From NCBI GenBank assembly GCA_032158295.1, contig CM063247.1:20560875-20624874 (forward strand): a DNA stretch of 64,000 bases, read 5' to 3'. The translations under genes were made by a program, and so were the position numbers. The notes under the pieces were generated by a model. That model was not told where the DNA came from and did no database searches. It saw nothing but the letters and a program-made list of their open reading frames with translations. Of the stretch, positions 32,826 to 44,247 are shown in pieces. The first letter of the stretch is position 1, and each line of letters starts with the position of its first letter. Origin of the DNA: Pycnopodia helianthoides. Lineage: Eukaryota; Echinodermata; Asteroidea; Forcipulatida; Asteriidae.

Positions 32826-34020
32826 GGGGTGTCGTGGCCGAGCGGATAAGAGCACCGAACTCAAGCTCTGGTGTTTCTGTTCAGCAGAGTGTGGGTTCAA
32901 ATTCCCGGTCATGACACCTGTGTCCCTGAGCAAGACACTTTACTATAATTGCTTCTCTCCACCCAGGGGTAAATGGGTACCTGTGAGGGCAGAGATGGTT
33001 CTTGTGATTGATTTAGCTTAGGGGTCTTGTCAAAATTAATCCCGGACAGCCATTAGACGGCGCTGGTCCAGGACCAGGTTTCTCGTCCCATATTGAATTC
33101 CCTTGTAGTGATTATTTCGTCGGATGGGCTATGGGATGAGTTCACAGTGAATGCCTTTACCAGAGATCGTTTGTTTACAAACCACTGAGTCTTTAGATCG
33201 CTATATACTGGAAAACAAGCAGGGGGGTCTCCCAAGGGCAGGTTTCGGTTTAACAGTTAGGCCTCAATGACCCTCAGTATCCTCCCGTCCGATGCACAGT
33301 ACCCAAGGCACCCTACCGAGCGCTCTGCGGTTTCACTGGCTGCTTAGTCACTAATATAAACAAACTTGCGGTTTGTGGTGTGGAGTAAGTCTGGTCTGAC
33401 TGTTTGGAGGTCACTGTATTATGGTGGAGTTTTAACCCATTGCTGTTTGCAATAGACAACGTTATAGCCATGTAAAATAAAAACAATCCTGACTGATTTA
33501 AACATAGCAATGAACGGAGTTTTCTTCAGGTGACGCAAAACAAACACACCCGAGTGCCTCCATTTAAGTTAACCGTTTGATAAAAGATAAAAGAATCGGA
33601 TCTGCCTCAAGGTACCCCGTTTGTTCAAAAACCTTTCTTGGTAATACTTTGGTAATGATTCCCTATGATCTTAAATAATCCAATAATCCTTTAATGAAGT
33701 AGAATTACAACATAGAAAACAATGACAATTGCAAGTGACCACAGACTAAAAAAAAAAAAAGTTGAAACACACCCTTTTAAAAAGTCACAACTTCACGATA
33801 TGCACAGAGAGCTCAATCATCTACAGTAGCCTATGATACGACCACTTTGTCTTTAGTACATTTTGACAAGACCCCTTAGTGCGCTACATATTTGGCAGCA
33901 CAGGCTGTATACTCCCCAGGGAGCTGAGATGGTTTAAGGAATTAAATGGCACAGTGATCAGGGTAATAATGTTGGAAGCACTTTGAGACATAGTGTATAA
34001 AGCGCTATATAAAAACAGTG
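32826..34020 (+). mobile_element. tRNA-Leu-derived SINE, interrupted by a TIR element
   Basis: The head (32829-32917) folds as a tRNA-Leu: acceptor TGTCGTG/CATGACA, A box TGGCCGAGCGG, anticodon loop CTCAAGC (CAA), B box GGTTCAAATTCC. A body with CCCTGAGCAAGACACTTTA follows, and after the interruption the tail TGTATAAAGCGCTATATAA (33990s). The same body and tail occur at 53365-53716 (minus), 61548-61895 and at the right window edge. It is a Pol III retroposon, not a tRNA gene. Confidence 0.82.
33021..33875. mobile_element. 855-bp TIR element, TTA target duplication (PIF/Harbinger-like)
   Basis: GGGGTCTTGTCAAAAT (33021-33036) and its exact reverse complement (33860-33875) are flanked by TTA on both sides (33018-33020, 33876-33878). 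A 3-bp TWA duplication and GGG-starting ends suit PIF/Harbinger. No transposase, so non-autonomous. The interior shows nothing recognised. Confidence 0.85.
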
Positions 34021-34082
34021 CGAAACAACAGTCAACATTTGTTTTTGTACGTTTTTTTTTTTTATATTTTTTTTTAAATAGT

Positions 34083-37000
34083 TTTTCTTCTTCTCGGTGG
34101 GCTTTGTCCACAAAAAAAAATGCATAGTTGTGAGGCCTATATCAACTTGAAACTTTACATGTAGGTAGATTGCAACTAGTAGATGATACAGAAGTTGTGG
34201 CGTCATGATGACGTCATCGGGTGTCAAATTACAAGCAATTTAAGTTCAAAAAGTGACGTCACGCCGATGCCTGTATGTCTCTGAATATTATAGCTACAGT
34301 AGTTATATTTGGTTATATGATAGACCAAGACATGGGCAACATTTGAAAAGTTGACGCACGTACCGGAAGGTCAAAGTTTCCCTTTGTGTAATTCTTAAAA
34401 AAAATACTTTCCTTGTAAAACAATCATTTCTGTATATCAGATCAACTACTAATTAACACCATGTTAGGACCGTAATACAACCTCCATCGGGTAGTTGTGA
34501 CGTCACGATGACGTCATCAGGTGTCAAAATACAGTAAATCAAAGTTTAATACTTCAAAAAATCATAACTCGAGAAGTACTTTAACTATTAATTCAATCTA
34601 TACATCATCGGAGAGGGCTTGAAAAATTAGCAATTACTACACAGAGTATTACACCATTTGACCTCGATTTCCTGTTCAAACCGGAAGTTGAAAATTTCAA
34701 ATTTCATACTTTAAGAATTATTCAAAGTTTTTACGCACACACTAGTCACAAATGTTACATCATGTTGTAGGTCCATAGGCGTTCTCAAACTTTGCCACAG
34801 AGATGTTACCTATTTGACCTTCACTTCCGGTTGAGTATGCATTGACCCGCTGTTTAATCGCGGGAAAATAACTGCACCGTAAACACACACACATTGCGTG
34901 ATCTATACCAGTTGCATTGTGAATGGCTTTTCGCTATTTTGACCGCAAAGTCCAAAGTCAACATGCTTTGTACTCTAGTCTCTGTTCAAGGTTCACACAA
35001 CCTGATTTTGGCAATAGCTTTGTTGGTCTAAAACAGCCGTCCATGCAAACCTCGCTAACAATTAAACGTCAGGCTTTTAATCGTGTGCTTTTTTAGACTT
35101 TTGCTAAAGTGTGTAGCTTGTTAGGCACGCCACAAAACAGTAATGGCACCAAATTCAACTAAGTGCACTAGCTCAGGCGTTGACACAACGAAAAGCCGAA
35201 CACCTCATGTGTTTTTTTTTTTTTTTAGGTGTTCGTGCAGCAGCGCGAACAACTCATTGTTTTTGTTCGTTTTTTTTTTGAGGTGTTCGTGCAGCAGCGC
35301 GAACAACTCATTATTTTTTTAGTTTTTCTTCTTCTCAGTGGGCTTTGTCCACCAAAAAACGCATAGTTGCGGGGCCTATATCAACTTGAAACTTTACATG
35401 TAGGTAGATTGCAACTAGCAGATGATACAGAAGTTGTGGCGTCATGACGTCATCGGGTGTCAAATTACAAGCAAATTTAGGTTCAAAAAGTGACGTCATG
35501 CCAATGCCTGTATGTCTCTGAATATTATAGCCACAGTATTCATATTTTGGCATATGATAGATCTAGACACGAGCAATCTTTAAAAAGTTAACACCAAAAT
35601 CGTATGACCTTTACTTCCGGGTCGTTATCCTGGGTCGAAGTTTGCCTTTGGTTTTTTTTCTTGAAAAACATCACTTTCTGGCTTATTTACGGCATAACTC
35701 AAGATTGGAATTGAATTGAACATTGAAACTCATCAGACATTTGAACCTCAATATCAAGACAACACAAACTTGATGATGTCATGATGACATCATCAGGTTT
35801 GGAATTACAATAAATCAAAGTTTAATATTTGTAAAAAATCATAACTTGTGAACCGCACGTTCGATTTTTACAATCGACACGTCATCGGACAGGTCGTAAA
35901 AAGTTCAACAAACCCTACACAAAACTTTACCCCATTTGACCTTAACTTCCGGTTCAAATTGGAAGTTGAAAATCTCAAAAATTCATATCTCAAAAACTAC
36001 TGTTACTTTAGTCCACAATGTTTACATCAGGTTGTAGGTCCTTGAACTTTCTCAAACTTTTGCACAGAGATGATATATATTGGACCTTCACTTCCGGTCG
36101 AAATCAGACGTTAAAGCCCACGAGTGTGATTACCCGCGTTTAAACTGTGTATAGTGCTAAAGCACTGTGGCTGGCTGTTCCGCTCTACTGATCACAGGGG
36201 GGGGGGGCAAAGTCCATTTGGCATTAGGCTATGCATGGAGCAAGGCTGTATGGGCTGTGTTGGTCAAATCCAAATGTGATCATTTTTGCCAGATAACAAA
36301 AGACACACTTCGCAAGATCACGCAACCTTCAAAAATTCATAACTTATGAACCGTGTATGGATTTTTACAATCCATACATCATCGGAGAGGTCTTCCAAAA
36401 ATAAACAAATGCTACACAAGGTGTGACCTCAATTGACCTGGACTTCCGGTTGAAAGCGGAAGTTAAGTATTAACGTTTGCATTTATTACCTGTGTAATAA
36501 ATGTACTTTCCGTTAAATTTCAAAAGCTATCAACAATCTTTTCATCGATTTTATTAAACACTGACCCCTTTGATAGCCGAACACCTCAGTGTTTGTTTGT
36601 ACAAACACTTAAGCTCTAGTTTAAAGTTTTTCTTCTTCTTCTTCTGCGCAGCAAATGTCCGCACCAAAATGCACAATTGTAAAAATTGAAACTTTACATG
36701 TAGGTAGAGTATAACTTGTAGATGAACCTAAAAGTTAAATCGTCATGATGACGTCATCGGGTGTCGAGTTACATTAATTATAGGCTTAATATTTAAAAAA
36801 ATCATAACTCATGAACCACACAATCCATACATCATCGGAGAGGTCGTCCAACACTTAACAAGTGCTAAACACAGTTTGACCCCATTTGACCTCGACTTCC
36901 GGTTCAAAACGGAAGTTGATAACATCAAAAATTCATATCTCAAAAACTGCTTGTATTAGAGACTAAAAGTTTGACATGGGATTGTAGGTCCTTGAGCCTT

Positions 37001-37678
37001 CTCAAACTTTTGCACAGAGATGATATAAATTTGACCTTAACTTCCGGTCCGAAATCAGACATTAAAGCCCACGAATGTGATTACCTGTATTTTAACTGTG
37101 TATAGTGCAGCCGTGTATAGTGCAAAAGCACTGTGGCGAGCTGTTCCGCTCGACTGATCACAGGGGGGCAAAGTCCATTTTGCATAGGCTATGCATAGAG
37201 CACGGCTGTACGGGCTGTGTTAGTCTTATCCAAGTGTGGATAACAAAAGACACACTTCCAAAGATCACACAATCTTCTAACTTTGCACATAGTTAGCTCT
37301 TCACTTGTAGAAGACACTGCTTTCTGGACGTCATAAGGTGTTCAATTAAATTTTAAAAAGGTTTAACATTTGAAAAATGCATAACTTATGAACCGCGCAT
37401 TGGATTTTTACAATCTATACATCATCGGAGAGGTGTTCCAAAAATAAACAAACGCTACAGTTTGACAATTGACCTTGTCTTCCGGTCGAAAGTAACCTTA
37501 ACGTTAAGTAGTAACCTTAGCATTTATTTCCTGTGTAATAAATGTGCTTTCCGTGGAATTTCAAAAGCTATCAACAATCTTTTTATCGATTTAATTAAAT
37601 AGTTGACACATTAACACAACGCTGACCCCATTGATACCCGAACACCTCGTGTTTGTTCGTACAAACACTAAGTTCTAG
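34083..37678 (+). mobile_element. Three related ~1.1-1.3 kb units, Helitron-like ends
   Basis: Units begin near 34083, 35323 and 36627 with TTTTTCTTCTTCT and share AACTTTACATGTAGGTAGA, GATGACGTCATCGGGTGTC and repeated ACTTCCGGTT/CCGGAAGTT words. Units 2 and 3 end with CGAACACCTC, a TGTTTGT/ACAAACA hairpin and CTAG followed by T (ending 36619 and 37678). This is the 3' signature of Helitrons (hairpin, then CTRR, inserted before T). No Rep/helicase frame is visible, so non-autonomous. Unit 1 lacks that end and instead has a duplicated GGTGTTCGTGCAGCAGCGCG block (35229, 35281). Confidence 0.5.
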
Positions 37679-38396
37679 TTATTATTGTTATATTAAGACA
37701 CAATGGGGGGGGGGTACCCTCTGCCCCATATCGAGCACCAATTGGGTCTCATAAGTGTGTACCGAAAACAACATACCTCTCATATCAAGGAAAGTTGGTA
37801 GGGGGCCTATGTAAAGCGAACTAAGCCCTTATATTGAGGAACAGGTCTGACAATATAGCATGTAAAGCTTGGTCAATGCAATGTAATAAAATTGTAACAG
37901 TTTTTGTGTCTTTTTAATACTAAGTATTTTATTCTTGTTGGGCTCCAGTGTTATGACTTTATTGTTAATGTTGGCTCTTCACCCTCAAATCCAACACTGA
38001 CCCTATAGCCATGGAAAATGTAATGTCTCTTGCCTACACCTTTCCCCAATCAGCTCTATTGACTGCCCTATTGAAACCACCACCAAGTTTGTTGTTTGCT
38101 ACACGGTGATTTCCCAAAGTAGTACGTTTGCATTTAAGAAACCTAAAATATGTGGTTTTCCTGTGAACGGGTCCCCAGCGACAACAATTAAGTATGTTTT
38201 CTACGTTCATGCTGAAACCTGAATAAGGATCTGAGCGGTGATACACACAACGCTGAGAGATTTAAGAAAAATTCTTCTCGATTCTTGTGAATAAACGTAG
38301 ACTTGTGTAAGTCGTGGACACTTGTCATAAATTGGTCTAGGACTTGATCAAGTTTTGAATTGTACAATTTTTTGACAAAACAAACTTAATTTAATT

Positions 38397-38560
38397 TAAT
38401 TCCGTGAAGGTATGTAACTTATCCCCATCTAATGCCATTTAACGAAAAACCTAAACGTACCTAGGAATTACATAAATTGGTCATGCACGAATCTAGTGGA
38501 TGTGTACACTAACTAATTGGTTCACCTTCGGTTAAGAATAAGCTGCTGCGCAATCTCAGA
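38397..38560. repeat. Direct repeat flanking the minisatellite region, right copy
   Basis: Same-strand partner of 31500-31655, diverged at perhaps a fifth of positions. The pair brackets the minisatellite and all nested insertions, as if the array lay between two copies of a longer ancestral repeat. Confidence 0.7.
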
Positions 38561-38919
38561 CACATTACCGTGATTGCGCAAGACAGAGTTTGAGCCATGG
38601 GGTCAGATTCACCAATCTAATTGTTGATTATCATGAAAATACATATCTCATTATTTATAAAGGCCTGGAATAACTCTTAGTAAAAGCTTTTTTTTTTTAT
38701 TTTTTTTTATTTGTGTATTATAGGAAACTAAAATTATGAAAAGTTGTGTTTTTTGACCAACTAAATATTAACACTTTTTAGAAGCTTGAGTTTTATACAC
38801 TACAAAACGCACAATAAATTATGTCATGGTGACGTCTTTCGGCATTTTAGGACTAACAAACAGTTGTACAGTATCCCACAAGTATATAATCAAAACAAGA
38901 AAAGTTGTGTTTGTTAAAC

Positions 38920-39420
38920 ACAAATGCCCCGCAAGCAAGTCCATTTCTTGAATTTGACCCAGGTGGTCTAACTGAGGCTTCTGTATCCGAAGACCAATGA
39001 TATGCCAAGTCCTTGTTGAGTAATCACTCGGACAAGATTTCTTTTGTTTTAGCCAAAATGACCTGAATATTTAACTTAGGGGGTCAAAAAACAATAGGCT
39101 TCTGGGGGATCCCAAGACCGACCCACAAACCAAGTGTGGAATTGATATGCCAAGTCCTTCTTGAGTTAACACTTGGACAAGATTTCTTTTGTTTTAGCCA
39201 TAATGACCTTGCCATTTGACTGGGGGGGGGGGGGTCCGCAAACAATACACTTTCGAGGGACCCCAAGACCAATCCATACACCAAGTTTTAAGCTGACATT
39301 TGAGTCTTCCTTGAGTTATAATTTGCACACATGCACCCACACACAGCACGCACACACAGACGGAAGGACATGTCATAAACAGTATGCCCCTTCAGTGGCT
39401 TCGCCAACCACGGGGCATAA
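38920..39420. repeat. Repeat with ATGCCCCG inverted ends and ~147-bp internal units
   Basis: ATGCCCCG near 38925 and CGGGGCAT near 39415 bound about 500 bp in which ATATGCCAAGTCCTT-TTGAGT, GGACAAGATTTCTTTTGTTT and CCCAAGACC recur at ~147-bp spacing, ending in a CA-rich ACACACAGACGGA stretch. Probably a non-autonomous transposable element of a family I cannot name. Confidence 0.5.
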
Positions 39421-39479
39421 AAAATTGGTGATCGGATGTAAACTTTTTGAGTTATGGTGGTCTCAAGATTAGCTAGTAA

Positions 39480-41050
39480 AATATTCATGTCAGTATAACT
39501 TAGTAACTTAATTAATTAACCCTAACTTAAATAATTAAACCTAGTTTTCCTCCTCCCCAAAGAAGAACCCACATATACATTGAAATCAAGTTTTTCATAA
39601 ACCAAATTAAGCTTCACATGTTTCTTTTGTTTATAACAACCTTTGCTTGACAAAACACTCTCCAGACTACCATTTGTTTTTAGTATTATGGTAATGAAAC
39701 TTCATAAGTAAACTTAAACAGTTAGGATACTTAAGCGAATAAGAAATTACGGAATTGCTATTTAAAGTTGTTTATAATGTGTTTAGTTGTCATTTAAATG
39801 TATTTTCAATGTGTTTACACTTTTAGATTTTTCGTAATCATCGATCCAAAAACCAGGCCCTAACCTCAAGGTTTTGAAAGACTAGAAAAACTTCTGCCGT
39901 CCGCGGCGCGCTTTAATGTGACGCCATGTGTGGGAGTTAGCTTCACGTATAGGACACCGTTTTTACAATATGCCATCATTATATGCCGTTGGTGGGTGTA
40001 CGGTGAAACATATGAATCTGATTCCCCCGATTTCTAACACAGTGGATCGTTTTGATTGTTGACAACACTCGATCCAATTTTGAGCTGAACAAAATAATGA
40101 TTTGCAACACACATTTCACAGATAACCATAGGAATGATTTGACGCAGCGTGAGCTACAATAATCATGGCCTCACGTTTCAGGACAGTAAAACTCGATCAG
40201 CTGTCTGTCCTGTAAAACTAAGCTGTATTCACTAAAGCCTGTTGTTAGAGTGAAAGCCCTTCTTGAACCCAAACTTATATTTAAAGCAAGCCCTTTTTGA
40301 TAATATTGATGACAGCAAAGCCTACTATATTGCATTCAGTGTGTTTCTAAGGCCGGCACAGTAGTCATCAAGTTTAGACCGACAATTTTCAAATCCTCAA
40401 GTATGTGTTTACATTTATAGGTCAAAATCAGGAAAACAAAACCTGTAGAATTAAACAAATGGAATCAATACTACATTTGGAAAAATTATATTACATGTTT
40501 AATCTCAACTTATATTTTAGAATCTTGACAAATTATTGGTTGTGCTGTTAACAATTATCTGTGTAAAATCAATCTTAAAGAAAACTTAGGTACACCATTT
40601 GTATGGTTGGCAAAAACTGTGATCTTTCCATTGCAATGCGTACATACATACTGCACAGTGGTATAAAAACACAACTCCTACACATGACCTAACACTGATT
40701 TATGGCAGCACTGGGCTTTTCGCGAAACTTAACAAAAAGCATAGTTGAGTAGTGGTCAAAATGTTTGGTTTTTTGTATTTACAAAACATTTTTATACGAT
40801 GTGAACTGTATGTCTGTATTCATAGAGCGATTGTAAATGATTTTCAGCAAAAAATATGTTTCTTTACTCTCGTTTAAGTAGCTCTTTAATCACTGTAGCT
40901 TGCAAGCCTCAGGAAACCTGTCAACAAGGGTGTTTGCTATGTGAACCAGAAATACTGGTGTTTTAACTCCTACTCTTCCATGGTTCGTTTACATGCGCTA
41001 TGGATCCTATTACATGGCACATATGGCTTAATGTCCTATCTGAAGCACAA
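39480..41050. other. No gene recognised
   Basis: AT-rich intergenic sequence with a short GC-rich patch near 39895-39915 (CGTCCGCGGCGCGC). Chance frames only. Confidence 0.4.
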
Positions 41051-41057
41051 AGCAATT

Positions 41058-41155
41058 ATGGTAAAGTATCTTGCTCACTTGAACCCAAACTCTGCTGATC
41101 AGAAACACCAGAGCTCGAGTCCGGTGCTCTTAACCGCTCGGCCACAACACGCTGT
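41058..41155 (-). repeat. SINE head, minus strand
   Basis: On the minus strand it reads TGTTGTGGCCGAGCGGTTAAG, GAGCTCTGGTGTTTCTGATC and GGGTTCAAGTGAGCAAG, the tRNA-Leu-type head of the SINE at 32826, with only the first bases of the body retained. Confidence 0.75.
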
Positions 41156-41208
41156 AAATGTTTTTTATACAATGGGGTAATTCAATTGTCCCCAACCATC
41201 TCTTTCCC

Positions 41209-43910
41209 CCTTACTGCTTTAGTCAGGCACCTCCACTGACAATAGGTTAACTACCAAGGGAAAGTGTGACAAATTTGAATGAAGGAAACTAGGATAGATT
41301 TATGAACTAACATAACTGTTGTAATGTTTGGGAGTTTCCCTTACCTTTTTATCAAGGAGAGAGCAGTTATTTACCAGACTCCAGTGTACATTGTTAGGAA
41401 GCTTATCAACTGCAGGTCTCAGACATCTCCTTGGTTGATGAGTGGATCTTTGTGGATTCGACAACCCTCACTGTATCAATGCAAAAAAGAACACAATAAT
41501 GCTTCAGATAACTTTGAAATATTTACGAGTAATGAAAAACAAGGGTATTTTGAGATTGACCTCTTTTCAATTTCATTTATTACCTTTTTCCCTTTTGTCA
41601 TCGGAGGGTAAAATCAAAAATGATATTATTTCTTCCTGATGCAATTATTACATCAATAACCATGATCAAATTTCTTCACATCCAACAAGAGAGAAAAAAA
41701 AACCTTCTTTTTTAATGTAATGTCTCAAATAAATTGTCCTTAACCAGTTATAATCGAATGACATGTGTACAGGCAAAATGTTTACAGACACGCGAACGTA
41801 AATCAGATAAACCTGTATTTACAAAGTGTCCAGGGATGCCGCTGGTAGACGTAGGAACATGCACAGACATTTCATTGAATATTGTGCATCGTGCATGAAC
41901 TCACCATGTTACACTTCGTTTGTCCCATGACAAAGCAGGACAAAAACTTATAGAAATCGTGCTCAAAATCTCCCTTTTTGAGGTAATTATTGTGTAATAT
42001 ATTGTGTAAAGGTCTCCAATTCTAGACCTTTGTGAGCCAAGTGAGGATTACAAGAAATCAACCAAGGCTGCCAACATTGTATCCATCAATGAAAACAAGG
42101 CTTAAGGCCAAGGTTTGGCCAAATCACATTGAACAAAATCCACATTTCTTCCCGAATGAAAAAAAAAAAATCCTGATGCATTTTATGAGAACGGTTGTTG
42201 TCTTTAAGACATGGCGTCATTGTGACAACGATATTCTCAAACAAACAAAATTATTTTGAAAATTAATCTTGCAGGTGACCACAGAAATATTTGAAATTCC
42301 CAGCGATAAATGTTCACTCCAGAAATGAGACCTATTAAAAACAAATTATGTATTTTCCTCAAAGCCTAGTATCATAAAACTGTCCAAAATCTCTAGATGA
42401 ATCTCAAAATTAATGCTTGTTTATAACTTTACCTGTTGATGGAGAAAACATCATTCAATCTTGAAGTGGGGCAGCATTTGCAATATGCATCTACTTTTAG
42501 AGAGGTAGACTTCATATGACAATGGCGTGTCTGTAGCTAGCCTTAATGCAAAAAAATAAAAAATAAAATTGCAGCTATGACCAGAAAATTTGGAAATAGG
42601 TCAAGGAAACCCTTTAATAATCACTCTTGCCTTGATGTTCTTGATAGAAAAGAAATTAGATATTCAAATCCACCTAAACCATTTCTTTGCCCAACTGGGC
42701 CAACCACCATCCCACATTTTAGAGTCTGCCAATAGGTTGTAATACCAAGGGAAAGTGAAGCTAAATCTCAAGGACGGAAACTAGGATAGATTTAAACTAA
42801 CAAGTGTTTTAATGTTGGGGGGTTTCCCTTACCCTTTATGAAGAAGAGAGCAGTTCATTGACCAGACTCATTGTACATTGTTAGGAAGCTTATCAACTGC
42901 AGGTCTCAGACATCTCCTTGGTTGATGAGTGGATCTTTGTGGATTTGACAACCCTCGCTTTATCAATGCAAAAAAGAACACAATAATAGATAACTTTGTT
43001 GTGTAGCGTGAATTTTTTTGCGCACACCGTGTTATGCTTTGTTTTCCACATAATAAAGAGGGGAAAAAAGGATACGCGTGCTGGAAATCTCCCTGTGCCA
43101 GTAGAGTTTTGTGCAATACCAGATTCCAGACCTTTGCCTTTCTTAAGATAAACGCTGATTACGAGAAATCTATACCCTGCCACCATTGTATTCCACATGG
43201 AGGTAGTTCAGGCCAAGGTTTAGCCAAATCAGAGAACAAAATCAAAATTTCTTCTTGAATAAAAAATAAAAAAATCCCAGTGCATTTTATGAGAACGGGT
43301 GTTGTCTTTTAGACATAACTTCATTGTAAAGAAATTCTGAAAACCAATCTTACAAGTGAGCACGGAAAAGTTTCAACATTCCTGGCTGTAAGAGCTTAGC
43401 TATAGAATAAAATATTTAAACATGTTTGCAGAGTTTTCTCAAAGCCTAGTATCATCAAACTGATCAAAATCTCATGATGCATCTCAAATTTACCTGTTGC
43501 TGAAGAGGACATCATTGAATCTTGAAGCCAGTCTGCATTTGCATCATCTATCTACTTTTAGTGAGGTAGGCTTCATCTGACAATGGCATGTCTGTAGCTA
43601 GCCTAAATGCGAACAAAATGAAGACAACGTTTTGTAAAACAAATTAAAAATTAAATTGAAAAAATGTTTATGCATAATATTCTTCCAAGCCTAATATCAT
43701 CAAACTGTCCAAAATCTCTTTCAAGATGCATCTAAAATTATATAGTTGTTCATAAAATTTACCTGTTGATTGAAAATAATCTTGAAGAGAGGCAGCACTC
43801 GCATCAAGAATCTACTTTTGGAGAGGTAGACTTCATCTGACAATGGCGTGTCTGTACATGTAGCTAAGCCTAAATGCGAACAAAATGAAGACAAAATTTT
43901 GTAAAACTGG
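41209..43910 (-). repeat. Tandem duplication with exon-like segments on the minus strand
   Basis: A ~1.5 kb unit (41209-42590 and 42715-43608) and a partial third (43620-43868) share two conserved segments. The first, at ~41400-41470 and ~42885-42960, contains (minus) ATCCACTCATCAACCAAGGA. The second, ending at ~42432, ~43492 and ~43760 on the low side, reads (minus) from CGCATTTAG through ACAGACACGCCATTGTCA to CAACAG followed by GTAAA. Splice-like borders are kept in all three copies although reading frames are not, so these look like duplicated noncoding exons or relics. Confidence 0.5.
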
Positions 43911-44021
43911 TGTTGTACATTGTCTTTCTTTAATTACAGCAGCAATTTGATCAGTGCATTGGCCATAGGGCCATAGGCCTTACAGGTCATCTCAATACAC
44001 TTACTTTACATCATATACCAT

Positions 44022-44178
44022 GCCCGAAATGGGGCAGAGGGTCCCCCCCAAAAATGTTCCCATACTATAACACACTATTTTCCTCTTGTATAGAACTCCC
44101 CCCCCCAAAAAAAAAATCCTCAAAAGAATTCCTGAGATTCCAAGCACACAATGAAGACACAATAGGGGGGGTACCAAT
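44022..44178. mobile_element. MITE with GGGCAGAGGGT end, copy 2
   Basis: Nearly identical to the split copy: GGGGCAGAGGGTCCCCCC, CACACTATTTTCCTCTTGTA and CAAGCACACAATGAAGACAC. Its right terminus lacks the CTCTGCCCCATATCGAGC segment, apparently by deletion between two ACC triplets. Confidence 0.8.
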
Positions 44179-44247
44179 TGTATAATCATGTGGTTTTAAA
44201 TAATACAAATAATGAAAGAGATGGGCCATCTTCTTGTTTTCTCGCTT

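Larger units (their letters stand above)
32696..37733. mobile_element. ~170-bp MITE split by a 4.87 kb composite insertion
   Basis: Left part (32696-32822) starts GCCTGATATGGAGCAGAGGGTCC and ends CACACAATGA; right part (37696-37733) resumes AGACACAATGGG and ends GGTACCCTCTGCCCCATATC. The intact copies near 44.0 and 55.5 kb read CACAATGAAGACAC across this point. The termini are inverted repeats of each other. Confidence 0.82.
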
